The notes: generated from the sequence alone by a model not told the origin. A DNA stretch of 64,000 nucleotides from Mycobacterium paraffinicum (GCF_001907675.1 NZ_MPNT01000004.1:62001-126000), one strand, 5' to 3'. Counted from the stretch's first letter, positions 18,438 through 27,878 are shown. A program made the numbers and translations.

Positions 18438-19277
18438 TTGACCGTGACCGAAAGCGACGTCCGATCACTCTATCTGGACCAGATCCGGCGTGATCTCACC
18501 AGGTATGGCATGGACCAGCTAGTGCCTGTGGGCTGGCCGCTGCAAATGCGGGCCAGCGTCGGGTGGTTGACGTGGCTTCCCCTCCTCAAGAACCGCAACT
18601 TGATGCTGGTCCGCAAACGCCCGTTCGACAAGCACGCCCGCGACTTCGGCATGGACTGGCCGGCCGACGCGGAGACGATGATCGGGATGCAGCGACTTAC
18701 GAGTCTGCAGCACTGCGTCGAGACGGTGCTGCAGGAGGACATCCCGGGTGATCTGGTCGAATGCGGCGTGTGGCGCGGCGGGGCCTCCATCCTGATGCGC
18801 GCGGTCCTGGCCGCATACGGCGACAAGACTCGAAACGTGTGGCTGGCCGACTCGTTCGAGGGCGTCCCGCCCCCGGACACCGCGAACTACAAAGAGGACA
18901 AGCTGCCCCGGTTCACGCTGGGTTTGCATCATGCTGCGCCGGTCCTGGCGGTGTCGCAAGAAGAGGTCAAAGCGAACTTCGAGCGCTACGGGCTGTTGGA
19001 CGACCAGGTTCGCTTCCTTCCAGGCTGGTTCAAGGACACGCTGCACAAGGCTCCCATCGATCAGATCTCGGTATTGAGGCTCGATGGCGACCTCTACGAA
19101 TCGACGATCCAAGCGCTCGACGGGCTGTACCCGAAATTGTCACCGGGCGGCTTCTGCATCATCGACGACTACAACCTCGAGGGATGCCGCAAAGCCGTCG
19201 CCGACTACCGGGCCAAGCACAACATATCCGCGGAGATCGTCACGATCGACCAATGCGGTGTCCTGTGGCGAAAGTAG
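18438..19277 (+). CDS. TylF/MycF-type sugar O-methyltransferase
   Basis: This 279-aa enzyme belongs to the macrocin O-methyltransferase (TylF) family, which methylates sugar hydroxyls in antibiotics and mycobacterial glycolipids. The SAM motif LVECGVWRGGASILM spans about 106-120, followed by VWLADSFEGVPPP, LRLDGDLYEST and FCIIDDYNLEG, whose Asp pair forms the Mg site in the family. TTG 18438 has a purine-rich stretch (CAGGGGGA) upstream; GTG 18444 is an equal alternative. It lies between the epimerase and a Gtf gene on the same strand, which fits late methylation of the GPL oligosaccharide. Confidence 0.88.
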   Translation: MTVTESDVRSLYLDQIRRDLTRYGMDQLVPVGWPLQMRASVGWLTWLPLLKNRNLMLVRKRPFDKHARDFGMDWPADAETMIGMQRLTSLQHCVETVLQEDIPGDLVECGVWRGGASILMRAVLAAYGDKTRNVWLADSFEGVPPPDTANYKEDKLPRFTLGLHHAAPVLAVSQEEVKANFERYGLLDDQVRFLPGWFKDTLHKAPIDQISVLRLDGDLYESTIQALDGLYPKLSPGGFCIIDDYNLEGCRKAVADYRAKHNISAEIVTIDQCGVLWRK

Positions 19278-19421
19278 TGACGGCCTGCACGACGTTCGTC
19301 ATCGCCCGCGCCTTGGCTATCATCGGCGCCGGTATTCCAACACGGTGGACGTGACGTCGGCACAAGTCCTCTGCACACGATCACCGCGCCATTACGCCCC
19401 ACTCGAAGGCTAGAACCCTAG

Positions 19422-20690
19422 ATGAAGTTTGTGCTGGCAAGCTATGGAACGCGAGGCGATATCGAGCCTTCGCTCGTAGTCGGCCGTGAACTGATGCACC
19501 GGGGGCACGAGGTGCACATGGCGGTCCCGCCCGACCTGGTCGGCTTCACCGAGGCTGCGGGCCTCCCGACGGCCGCCTTCGGGTTGAACACGCAGACCTG
19601 GCTCGACGTGTACCGCAACTTCTGGACGTCGTTCTTCGGGGGCTTCTGGAAGCTGCGCGAGATGCGGGAGCTCTGGCGCGAGATGTGGGACCTCAGCGAC
19701 CAGTGCTGGACTCAGATGAGCAAGACCTTGACATCGCTGGCCGAGGGGGCAGACCTGCTGCTCACGGGCCAGAGTTACCAAGAGGCCGTGGTCAACGTCG
19801 CCGAATATCTGAACGTCCCATTGGCCACGTTGCACCATGTTCCGGTGCGGGCCAACGGCCACCTCGTTCCGCTGCTGCCGCCTCCCCTGGCGCGCGCGTC
19901 GATGACCGCGTTCGATTGGTTCGGCTGGCGCCTCAACAAGAAGGTGGAGGACGCGCAGCGTCGGGAATTGGGGCTGCCGAAGGTCCGGGGCGCATCGGCG
20001 CGGCGCATCGCCGAAAGTGGATCACTGGAAATCCAGGCCTACGACGAGGTCTGCTTCCCCGGCCTGGCGGCGGAATGGCGGAAGTGGGACGGTCAGCGGC
20101 CCTTCGTCGGTGCACTGACGATGGCATTGACCACCGAGGCCGATGACGACGTGGCGTCGTGGATCGCGGCCGGAACTCCGCCGATTTGTTTCGGCTTCGG
20201 CAGTATGCCGGTGGAATCGCCGGTCGACGCCATCGAGATGATCAGCGCCGCCTGCGCCGAGTTGGGCGAGCGCGCGTTGATTTGCGCCGGTTGGAGCGAC
20301 TTCAGCGAGGTCTCCCCCGCCGACCACGTCAAGGTGGTGGGTGGTGTGAATTATGCGGCCGTCTTCCCCGCATGCCGGGCCGTCGTCCACCACGGCGGTT
20401 CGGGCACCACAGCCGCAAGCATGCGTGCCGGGGTTCCCACCCTGATCCTCTCGATGGATGTGAATCAGACGCTGTGGGGGGCCCGGGTGAAACGACTGAA
20501 GGTGGGCACCACCCGCCGCTTCTCGAAGACCACCCGCCAATCTCTGGTCAAGGACCTGCGGCGAATCCTCGACCCCGAATATGCCGCCAGAGCCCGCGAG
20601 CTGGCCACCAGGATGACAACGCCTGCTGAAAGCGTCAAGAAAGCCGCAGATTTGGTGGAGAGCTTCGCCCGGTCAAGGCAGTCAGCTTGA
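19422..20690 (+). CDS. GPL-type glycosyltransferase (Gtf family, GT1), copy 2
   Basis: This 422-aa GT-B enzyme is paralogous to those at 13939 and 26121. It shares the N-terminus MKFVLASYGTRGDIEPS, the central SLEIQAYDEVCFPGLAAEW, the segment PPICFGFGSMPVESP and the donor-site motif AVVHHGGSGTTAASMRAGVP. Differences concentrate in the acceptor-binding N-terminal half, around residues 45-95, as expected for paralogues with different acceptors. It starts at ATG 19422, preceded by CTAGAACCCTAG rather than a clear ribosome binding site. The family includes RtfA and GtfA of M. avium; which sugar is moved here is unknown. Confidence 0.88.
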   Translation: MKFVLASYGTRGDIEPSLVVGRELMHRGHEVHMAVPPDLVGFTEAAGLPTAAFGLNTQTWLDVYRNFWTSFFGGFWKLREMRELWREMWDLSDQCWTQMSKTLTSLAEGADLLLTGQSYQEAVVNVAEYLNVPLATLHHVPVRANGHLVPLLPPPLARASMTAFDWFGWRLNKKVEDAQRRELGLPKVRGASARRIAESGSLEIQAYDEVCFPGLAAEWRKWDGQRPFVGALTMALTTEADDDVASWIAAGTPPICFGFGSMPVESPVDAIEMISAACAELGERALICAGWSDFSEVSPADHVKVVGGVNYAAVFPACRAVVHHGGSGTTAASMRAGVPTLILSMDVNQTLWGARVKRLKVGTTRRFSKTTRQSLVKDLRRILDPEYAARARELATRMTTPAESVKKAADLVESFARSRQSA

Positions 20691-20912
20691 CGGCGGTGCG
20701 CGTGACCAGTGTTTTGCCAGGTGCGCGGGACGGCGCCTGCGTCGGTGAGGGCTAATGGGCCGGGCCAAACCGCCCCGCCCCCTGAGCGGCTGCTGTTAGT
20801 ATCCAACGACCGCGCTCTACGAGCTCGCCGAACCTTCCGGGGGGTTAGCTGCTCGTTTCGAGCCCTGAAACAAGCCTGCATCGGCCTTTCCAGCAACAAG
20901 ACCAAGGGAAAC

Positions 20913-21815
20913 ATGACCAGCCAGACGACCGAACCGAAGTTTCGTTGGACCGCCCGAACCCTCACATTTCTGTTTTTCTGGTGGATCGGGGGAATGCGTC
21001 CGGGTGTGGTCTGGCACTACCTGACAGACGCCATTCACTACCGCCTGGTAAACCTGGGCGTTCTATCCGGCACGGCAAAACACCTGGCCGAAGTTCGCGC
21101 GGCTTTCGAAGAGCAGGCGGCGAAGGGCCAATTCCAAGAGCGATGGTTCGACATGAACATCGTGCCGTGGTCGGTCACCTTCCCGAAAGTCTTCAAGCGT
21201 GCCGACCCGATACGCATTCTTGAAATCGGATCCTGGGAGGGGCGCTCGACGCTCTTTTTCCTGACGTACTTCACGCAAGGGCACATGACCGCCGTGGATA
21301 CCTGGGCGGGCAGCGACGAATGGCACTACCACGCCACGTCGGACTTGCGAGACCTCGAGGCACGCTTCGATCACAACGTGTCCTCGGCCGCCGGTCGGGT
21401 AATAAAGCGGAAGGGCTCATCACTGTCCGTTTTGCCGCAGCTCATCGATGAAAAGCAGGAATTCGATCTGATTTACGTCGACGGGTCACACTTCGCCGAT
21501 GACGCGATAGTTGATTCACTCCACTCGTGGCGCCTGTTGAAGCAGGGCGGAATGATGATTTTCGACGATGTTATGTGGCCGGCCTACCCGCGGCCACGGG
21601 CAAACACCGCATGGGCGGTCCACCAATTCCTGAAATACCACGCCGGAGAATACAAAGTTCTGCACGCCCAGTATCAGATCATTCTGCAGAAGAAAGCGGC
21701 ATTCGACGATAGCCTCGCAGACTGGACCAACCACCCCGCCGCCGCTGTGGCGGTCACGCAATCGGCAACTAATTCCCACGAGCCGGAGCAGACGCATCAG
21801 CACTCGGTTGGCTAG
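20913..21815 (+). CDS. Class I SAM-dependent methyltransferase
   Basis: This 300-aa protein shows the SAM-binding motif ILEIGSWEGRSTLFF at about residues 102-116, then MTAVDTWAG, LIYVDGSHFADDAIVDS and MMIFDDVMWP, the pattern of Methyltransf_24-type enzymes. A short hydrophobic stretch (LTFLFFWWIGG) near the N-terminus could associate it with the membrane. I chose ATG 20913, preceded by AAGGGA. The open frame extends 68 codons upstream with poor codon bias and is rejected. It probably O-methylates a sugar of the same glycan. Confidence 0.78.
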   Translation: MTSQTTEPKFRWTARTLTFLFFWWIGGMRPGVVWHYLTDAIHYRLVNLGVLSGTAKHLAEVRAAFEEQAAKGQFQERWFDMNIVPWSVTFPKVFKRADPIRILEIGSWEGRSTLFFLTYFTQGHMTAVDTWAGSDEWHYHATSDLRDLEARFDHNVSSAAGRVIKRKGSSLSVLPQLIDEKQEFDLIYVDGSHFADDAIVDSLHSWRLLKQGGMMIFDDVMWPAYPRPRANTAWAVHQFLKYHAGEYKVLHAQYQIILQKKAAFDDSLADWTNHPAAAVAVTQSATNSHEPEQTHQHSVG

Positions 21816-22040
21816 GTGAGGCGCGCCTCGTGCAACCACAACCATCGGGTGTGCTTGCGTTCGAATGACATTGGGCCATCGATGGGTCGCCGGCGCGGCT
21901 CGCCCTCATCGTGCTCGCACGGTGGGCGTGCGTCGCGGCCCGATGGGGCGAACGGCCCTCTGTCCGCCACAGGGATGATACTGTCGTGATTCGCCCACAC
22001 GGGGGCAAAATTTGGGCAATTACGCACTGAGGACTCAATT

Positions 22041-23681
22041 TTGGCCGACGGCGAGCTAGACGCGCGCGAGGCGGAACGCGTCGAGTGGGACGCGATCATC
22101 GTTGGGACCGGCATGGGCGGCGGTACCCTGGGCTACTCGCTCGCCCGTGCGGGTCGGAAGGTGCTATTCGTCGAGAAGGGGCGCTCGACCCTTCCGGGGG
22201 CATCCGGGACGGTCCGCTCATCGATGCCCGAAGTGTCCCATCCGCAGGAGTGCCGCTCCGCGGAAACCTACTTTGACGTGTTGACCAGATCCGGACGCTC
22301 AACCGACGAGATCGAGGACATCAGCGGGCGCTCCCCACAACGATTCGTCCCCTTTCTGGGCGCCGGCACGGGTGGCTCGTCGGCCCTCTACGGCATGGTG
22401 TGTGAGCGGTTTTTCGCTCAGGATTTCACCCCTAGACAGCACTTCCGAAGCCCTGGCGATTCGACCGTGCCCGAAGCCTGGCCGATCACATACGACGAGA
22501 TGCGTCCGTGGTACTCGGCGGCCGAGCGGTTGTTCGGTGTTCGGGGCCAGCCCGATCCCCTGCGGCCGGGTGCCGCCGACCCTGATCTGCCTGCGGCGCC
22601 GCCATTTTCGGCGGACAACCAGCCGCTTGTCGACTACCTCACGAGCCGTGGCCTGCACCCGTATCACCTGCCGATGGCCTGTGACTACACCTCCGATTGC
22701 GCGACGTGCCAAAGCTATCTGTGTAACCAGTCATGCAAGAACGACAGCGCACGCAATTGCGTCTTGCCGGCCGTCTCCGAGCACGGAGCGAAGCTCCTAC
22801 CGGAATGTCGGGTGTTGCGTCTCGACGCGGACCGCACGCAAGTCCGGCGAGTGATCTGCGAGCATCGCTCCGGCACGGTGTCCCTGAAGGCCAAACTGGT
22901 GGTGCTCGCCGCCGGCGCCCTGGTTACCCCGGTGCTGTTACTCAATTCCCGTTCTGCCGATTGGCCGCGCGGCCTGGCCAACGGCTCGGACTGGGTGGGC
23001 CGCAACCTGATGCGTCACCTCGTTGACTTGGTCGAGATCTGGCCGCAGCGCGGTTCCAGGACCACAGCCGCGAACAAGGAAATCGGGCTGAACGACTTCT
23101 ACTTCTGGGAGGGGCAAAAGTACGGCACCGTGCAATCTTTCGGTTCCATGGCGCCCATGGAGGTTTTGACCAATGTTCCCGGATGGCGGCCGGCGGCACT
23201 TCGGCTCATGAAACCGGCAGTGCGTCAAGTCTACGAGCGGTTTTTCAATGGCGGGCTGGTCCTCGCAACGATCATGGAGGACCTCCCGTATCTGGACAAC
23301 CGTGTCGTGCCCCACGACGGACCCACCGCCGACGGGCGTCAGCGACTGAAACTCCAGTACCGCCTTCACGAGAACGAACTCGAGCGCCGCGCCATCTTTT
23401 TGGAACAGTTGAAAGGCGTGTTGGAACCCTTCCGCAAGATCACGTTGCGAGGCGCCGAGGACAACAAAGCCGTGGCCCACGTTTGCGGCACGTGCCGCTT
23501 CGGTGCCGATCCCAAGACGAGCGTGCTGGATCCGTACAACCGGGCGCACGAAGTCGAAAACCTATACGTGGTCGATAGCTCGTTTTTCCCCAGCAGCGCC
23601 GGTCTGAATCCCAGCTTGACCATCGCCGCCAACGCCCTGCGGGTGGCCGAACACCTGAATCAGGCGCACTTCGCCAGCTGA
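22041..23681 (+). CDS. GMC-type FAD oxidoreductase with Cys-rich insert
   Basis: This 546-aa flavoenzyme has the FAD-binding motif AIIVGTGMGGGTLGYSLARAG at about 19-39 and a C-terminal GMC domain with AHVCGTCRFGADP and VVDSSFFPSSAGLNPSLTIAANALR. Residues 214-240 contain six Cys (214, 220, 223, 228, 232, 240). Such Cys groups occur in GMC dehydrogenases that carry an Fe-S cluster, so electron transfer rather than O2 use is possible. TTG 22041 is the likely start. In a sugar locus it may oxidise a sugar hydroxyl to a ketone. It converges with the Gfo/Idh oxidoreductase gene. Confidence 0.85.
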   Translation: MADGELDAREAERVEWDAIIVGTGMGGGTLGYSLARAGRKVLFVEKGRSTLPGASGTVRSSMPEVSHPQECRSAETYFDVLTRSGRSTDEIEDISGRSPQRFVPFLGAGTGGSSALYGMVCERFFAQDFTPRQHFRSPGDSTVPEAWPITYDEMRPWYSAAERLFGVRGQPDPLRPGAADPDLPAAPPFSADNQPLVDYLTSRGLHPYHLPMACDYTSDCATCQSYLCNQSCKNDSARNCVLPAVSEHGAKLLPECRVLRLDADRTQVRRVICEHRSGTVSLKAKLVVLAAGALVTPVLLLNSRSADWPRGLANGSDWVGRNLMRHLVDLVEIWPQRGSRTTAANKEIGLNDFYFWEGQKYGTVQSFGSMAPMEVLTNVPGWRPAALRLMKPAVRQVYERFFNGGLVLATIMEDLPYLDNRVVPHDGPTADGRQRLKLQYRLHENELERRAIFLEQLKGVLEPFRKITLRGAEDNKAVAHVCGTCRFGADPKTSVLDPYNRAHEVENLYVVDSSFFPSSAGLNPSLTIAANALRVAEHLNQAHFAS

Positions 23682-23727
23682 GTGCAGAGGTGTTTCTTGC
23701 CCGGCTCCACCGGATGGGCGGTTGAGC

Positions 23728-24726
23728 TCAGGCGGGCTCGCGGAGCGGGAGGCCGGCGGCGCGATAGATCGCGTCGATGACGCTCATGTTCTCGACCGCG
23801 CCTTGCGGTGTCGTCTTGATGGGCTCCCCGCGCAGCGCCGCCGCGGCAAACGCGTCGAGTTGATACGCATATGAGGGACGGCGCGAGAAGCGTTCCACTC
23901 GTTTGCCATCCGCCGATTTGACCGAGAGCCGATGGAAAGCCTGCGGCATTACGGGATTGAGCACGCGCACTTCCCCGCGATCGCCAACGACCTTGGCGCT
24001 CAACTGAAACAGATCCCACGACCACATCGAGCAACGGATTCGCCCCTCGATCCCGTTTGGAAAGCGAAGCCGGGCGGTCATGGCGCGGTCCACCCGGGGG
24101 TCGCGCAGTTTCGCCTGTGCCGAAACAACTTCCGGTGTCGCACCACCGAACGTGCGGATGATGTCGACCGCATAGCATCCGGCGTCCATCGTCGCGCCAC
24201 CGGCAAGGGAGTAGTTGTAGCGGATATCGGAAAACTTCGGCAACGGGAAGCATATGGCCGCCTCTACCCGCCTCAGCTGTCCCAGTTCCCCGGAAGCGAT
24301 TATCTCCTCAACGCGCAGCGTCAAAGGATGGTAGCGATAGTGAAAGGCCTCCATCACGACTCGGTCTGACTGAGCGGCCAGTTCGGCGACTTCGCGTGCC
24401 TCAGCGGCGTTGGCGCTGAACGGTTTCTCGCACAGCACATGCTTGCCCGCGGCAATCGCGGCTCGGGTCCACCTGCCGTGCAACCCATTTGGGAGTGGGT
24501 TGTAGACGGCGTCCAGATCCGGGTCGGCGACCAGCGCTTCATAGCTGTCGTGCACTCGGGAAATGCCGTGTTCGGCGGCAAAGTCTTGGGCGCGAGATGT
24601 CTCGCGAGCGGCCACCGCCGCGACCACGACCTCGTCGTTTTCCCGTGCCGGATTGATAAGCGCCAGTGGCGCGATGCGGGCTGCACCGAGGACACCGATT
24701 CGCAGCCGTGCACCATCTTCAGACAC
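23728..24726 (-). CDS. Gfo/Idh/MocA family NAD(P)-dependent oxidoreductase
   Basis: This 332-aa enzyme has an N-terminal Rossmann domain (RIGVLGAARIAPLAL), the family hallmark HVLCEKPFSANAAEA and a C-terminal alpha/beta domain with GGATMDAGCYAVDIIR. Family members oxidise or reduce sugars and cyclitols, including keto-sugar intermediates. I use GTG 24726, which puts the Rossmann motif near the N-terminus; the open frame reaches 24807. It converges with the GMC oxidoreductase gene 46 bp away, so the two may act on one sugar in sequence, but that is inference. Confidence 0.83.
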   Translation of the reverse strand: MSEDGARLRIGVLGAARIAPLALINPARENDEVVVAAVAARETSRAQDFAAEHGISRVHDSYEALVADPDLDAVYNPLPNGLHGRWTRAAIAAGKHVLCEKPFSANAAEAREVAELAAQSDRVVMEAFHYRYHPLTLRVEEIIASGELGQLRRVEAAICFPLPKFSDIRYNYSLAGGATMDAGCYAVDIIRTFGGATPEVVSAQAKLRDPRVDRAMTARLRFPNGIEGRIRCSMWSWDLFQLSAKVVGDRGEVRVLNPVMPQAFHRLSVKSADGKRVERFSRRPSYAYQLDAFAAAALRGEPIKTTPQGAVENMSVIDAIYRAAGLPLREPA

Positions 24727-24958
24727 GACCGGGATGCTAGCACCTCCGTTCTCGACCCGGAGCGTCGAACGCCGCCGCGCCCGCCCCGTTGCGAGCGGCC
24801 CGGTCAAGCCCTAGTTCGCCAGTCAAGCGAGCATGCCCGCTGCCGTGTCGCATCTTCGCCCGACCGACTCGCCAAGAGCGCTCAAAGCAGCGGTGATCAA
24901 CACCGTCGCGATATACGATGGCGCCGACAACGCGCACGGGGACGATGGACGGAGTCAC

Positions 24959-26068
24959 ATGAAGCTGGGGGAAGTGTTCAGCCCGCGAAATAACGCGCTG
25001 AACGCGTTCCGGCTAGCCCTGGCAACCGAAGTGATGTTGTTCCACTCATGGCCTATCACCGGCCACATGCCGCCGGCGGCGGCCAATAAGCTGCTTTTCG
25101 CGGTGGGTGTTGACGGGTTCTTCGCAATCTCAGGATTCCTCATCTCCCGAAGCTGGCTGAACGACCCTCAACTTCGTGACTACCTCTTGGCCCGGGCTCT
25201 GCGTATCCTTCCCGGTTTCTACGTCTGCCTGATCGTCACGGCATACCTGTTCGCACCACTGAGCCTGGCGATCCAGGGCGGTTCGGCCGGGAGGCTGCTG
25301 GCCTCCCGCGATCCGATCGATTACGTCGTGCAAAACGCCGCGTTGGCATACCTGCACCCGAACGTCGGCCCGACGCCGCACGGAACGCCGGGCGGAGCAA
25401 ATTGGAACGCCTCGCTGTGGTCCCTCATCTGGGAAGTGATGTGCTACCTGGCGGTTGCGTTCATCGGCGTCATCGGCCTCGCCAATCGCAGGTGGGTTTC
25501 CCCGGTTCTGCTGGCACTTGCCGTGGTCGGGGCGGTGTTGTTGCCACCTTTGACCTTCCCCGGCGTGTGGACCATCCCGCAGCTGCTTTGCCGCTCGGCC
25601 ATCATGTTCGCCTCCGGAGCGCTCCTTTACCAGTGGCGAGACGTGATCCCCGCTCGCTGATCACTCGTCGCGGTCTGCGTGGTCATCGTCCTCGCGTCCA
25701 GCCAGCTGCCCGACTATCGGGTGGTGGCCGGCCTTCCGCTGGCCTACGCCGTCGTCGTCTCTGGGGCGCTGCTTCAGCACAAGCGACTCCAACTACGCAC
25801 GGACCTGTCCTATGGCATGTACATCTATGCGTTCCCGATGCAGCAGTTGCTGGCGGTATGCGGCCTCGCGCGGCTGCATCCGATGGTCTTTTTCGTGGTC
25901 GCGATGGCCGCCACCCTGCCGGTGGCCGCGCTGAGTTGGTTCCTGGTGGAAAAGCGCGCGCTATCGCTCAAATCCCGCTTCAAGCGGCAGAACACCCCTG
26001 CCACGACGGACTCGACCACCCAGGTCGAGGTCAGCTCGGACGACGGCAGAGACGCGTCCGGCCGATAG
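24959..26068 (+). pseudogene. Acyltransferase 3 family gene interrupted by an in-frame TGA
   Basis: The frame begins MKLGEVFSPRNNALNAFR, closely matching the intact paralogue at 4107-5303 (MTLGEVFDPRKNALNAWR). It runs 233 codons to a TGA at 25658-25660, then stays open in the same frame to 26068. Around the stop it reads IPAR-stop-SLVAVC, where the paralogue reads IPAKWSLVAVC. A single TGG to TGA change therefore explains the break, with no frameshift. The first part would lack the last membrane segments. The product was a sugar O-acyltransferase by family. Sequencing error is the main alternative to a true null allele. Confidence 0.85.
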
Positions 26069-26120
26069 CCTTCCCATCCGGAACGCTGCGGCGCCGAGCA
26101 TCCGAGCACGCCGCAAAAGG

Positions 26121-27395
26121 TCAGACCAACCGCCTTGCGCTGGCGAACTTTTCGAGCACATCGACGGCTTTGGCAACGCTTTCCGCTGGGTCTGTCATCC
26201 GGGCCGCGAGGTCGCGGGCTCGCACCGCATAGTCGGGTTCCAGGATCTGACGCAGGTCGGTGACCAACGTTTCGGTGGTCGTGGTCGAAAAGCGCCGGGT
26301 GGTGCCGGTTTTCAACCGTTTGAGCTGGGCCCCCCAATGCGGTTGGTCGCCGGCCGTCCAAAGGATCATCGACGGAACGCCCGCGCGCAGAGCCGCAGCC
26401 GTGGTGCCCGAACCGCCGTGGTGGACCACCGCGCGGCACTTAGGGAAGGTTGCTGCGTAATTCACCGCGCTGACCACCTTCACGTGCTCGAAATCGGGCA
26501 CGTCACTGAAATCGGCCCACCCGGCGCAAACCAATGCCCGCTCGCCCAATTCCGCGCAGGCGGCGCCGATCATTTTCACGGTGTCGGCCGGGGACGCGGC
26601 CACCGGCATACTGCCAAAACCAAAGCAAATCGGTGGTGTTCCCGCGGCAATCCACGAGGCCACCTCTTCGTCGGCATCGGTCGTCAATCCCATTGTGAGC
26701 GCCCCGACGAAAGGTCGTCGGTCACCCCATTTTTGCCATTCGTCGGCCAGGCCGGGGAAGCACGCTTCGTCGTACGCCTGAATCTCCAACGCGGTGCGTT
26801 CGATTCGACGTGGCGAGGGAGACGTCGCGGGGGGCAGACCCAGTTCACGGCGTTGCGCGTCCTCCGCGTTCTTGCTCATGCGCCAGCACAACCAGTCGTA
26901 GACGGTCATCCCGGTACGGACTAAAGGCGCCGGCGCAACGGGATAAAGCTGGCCGTTGGGGCGTATCGGGAAATAATGCAGCGTCCCGAACGGGATGTCG
27001 TACGCCTCGGCGATGCTTGCGGCGAGTTCCTGGTAAACCAGTCCGCTGAACAGCACGTCGGCGCCGGCGGCCAGCGATGCCAGCGTGCGGCTCATTTCCG
27101 CCCAGTGCGTGAGGCATGGCTGCCACAGCTCACGCAACAACCTGATCGGCTCTTTGATCGTCCAGAAGCTGCGGCGGAAGTTCGTCCAGAAGTCACGGAG
27201 GAAGTCATCGCTCAGGAAGTCGTGCATGTCCGGCCCGTAGGCGGCCGCCGGAAGCCCCGCCGCCTCGGCGAAGGCCGTCAGGTTGCATGGGACGGCCATG
27301 AGCACGTCGTGTCCTCTGCGCTGCAGTTCTCGACCCATAGCCACGGTCGGCTCGACATCGCCCCGAGTTCCATAGCTCGCCAGCACAAATTTCAC
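26121..27395 (-). CDS. GPL-type glycosyltransferase (Gtf family, GT1), copy 3
   Basis: This 424-aa GT-B enzyme is the third Gtf paralogue, here on the minus strand. It starts MKFVLASYGTRGDVEPT and contains ALEIQAYDEACFPGLADEW, PPICFGFGSMPVAASP and AVVHHGGSGTTAAALRAGVP. In M. intracellulare the serovar-specific region is described as lying between gtfB and drrC. This gene closes the block opposite drrC, about 22 kb away, so it is the best positional candidate for gtfB. The product would transfer a deoxyhexose to the GPL core; substrate identity needs biochemical data. Confidence 0.87.
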   Translation of the reverse strand: MKFVLASYGTRGDVEPTVAMGRELQRRGHDVLMAVPCNLTAFAEAAGLPAAAYGPDMHDFLSDDFLRDFWTNFRRSFWTIKEPIRLLRELWQPCLTHWAEMSRTLASLAAGADVLFSGLVYQELAASIAEAYDIPFGTLHYFPIRPNGQLYPVAPAPLVRTGMTVYDWLCWRMSKNAEDAQRRELGLPPATSPSPRRIERTALEIQAYDEACFPGLADEWQKWGDRRPFVGALTMGLTTDADEEVASWIAAGTPPICFGFGSMPVAASPADTVKMIGAACAELGERALVCAGWADFSDVPDFEHVKVVSAVNYAATFPKCRAVVHHGGSGTTAAALRAGVPSMILWTAGDQPHWGAQLKRLKTGTTRRFSTTTTETLVTDLRQILEPDYAVRARDLAARMTDPAESVAKAVDVLEKFASARRLV

Positions 27396-27878
27396 GACGG
27401 ATCATAGCCTTTCAGTTCTGTTGGGCTAGGTGATGTCTGGGGCATCGGTTATTGTCTCCGATTCCTCGACTCGGCGGCAACTTCTGCGGCAATCAGACGA
27501 TTCGGGAATATCCCCCTAACTGTCTATTCGAAGGGCCCGCATGGATTGCTCGTGACGCAATGGCACGGACCGCGCGCCAAGCAATTGAGTTGTGGATCTG
27601 TGAAACTCACCGGCGAGCCTCATGAGGACGATGAAATCATCGGGAGTAGTCTGCCGCGGGCCAAGGCCAACTCCCCCTCTCCCGCGTGTCAGTACCGCCG
27701 GAAGTGAGTCTAGACGGCTGTCGTTGCCCTCACCCCCTTTTTGCGTTTCTCGAGCCAGATCGTTACGACCACCGGTCATACACGAAGGTGGTTTGGCTCT
27801 TCGACCCAACCGGGCGACCCCCTAGTGCCGCTACTACCCAGCCGGCCGGGCCAATCAAACGCTGAAGTGTGAAGTTTT

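Noticed and set aside
25658..25660. TGA as selenocysteine or programmed readthrough in the acyltransferase gene
   Set aside because: No SECIS-like hairpin or readthrough context is evident, and the paralogue has Trp there, so a nonsense change is simpler.
26087..26115. Hairpin TGCGGCG / CGCCGCA between the broken acyltransferase and the last Gtf gene
   Set aside because: Only 7 bp of stem with a 15-nt loop and no U-tract; too weak to call a terminator.
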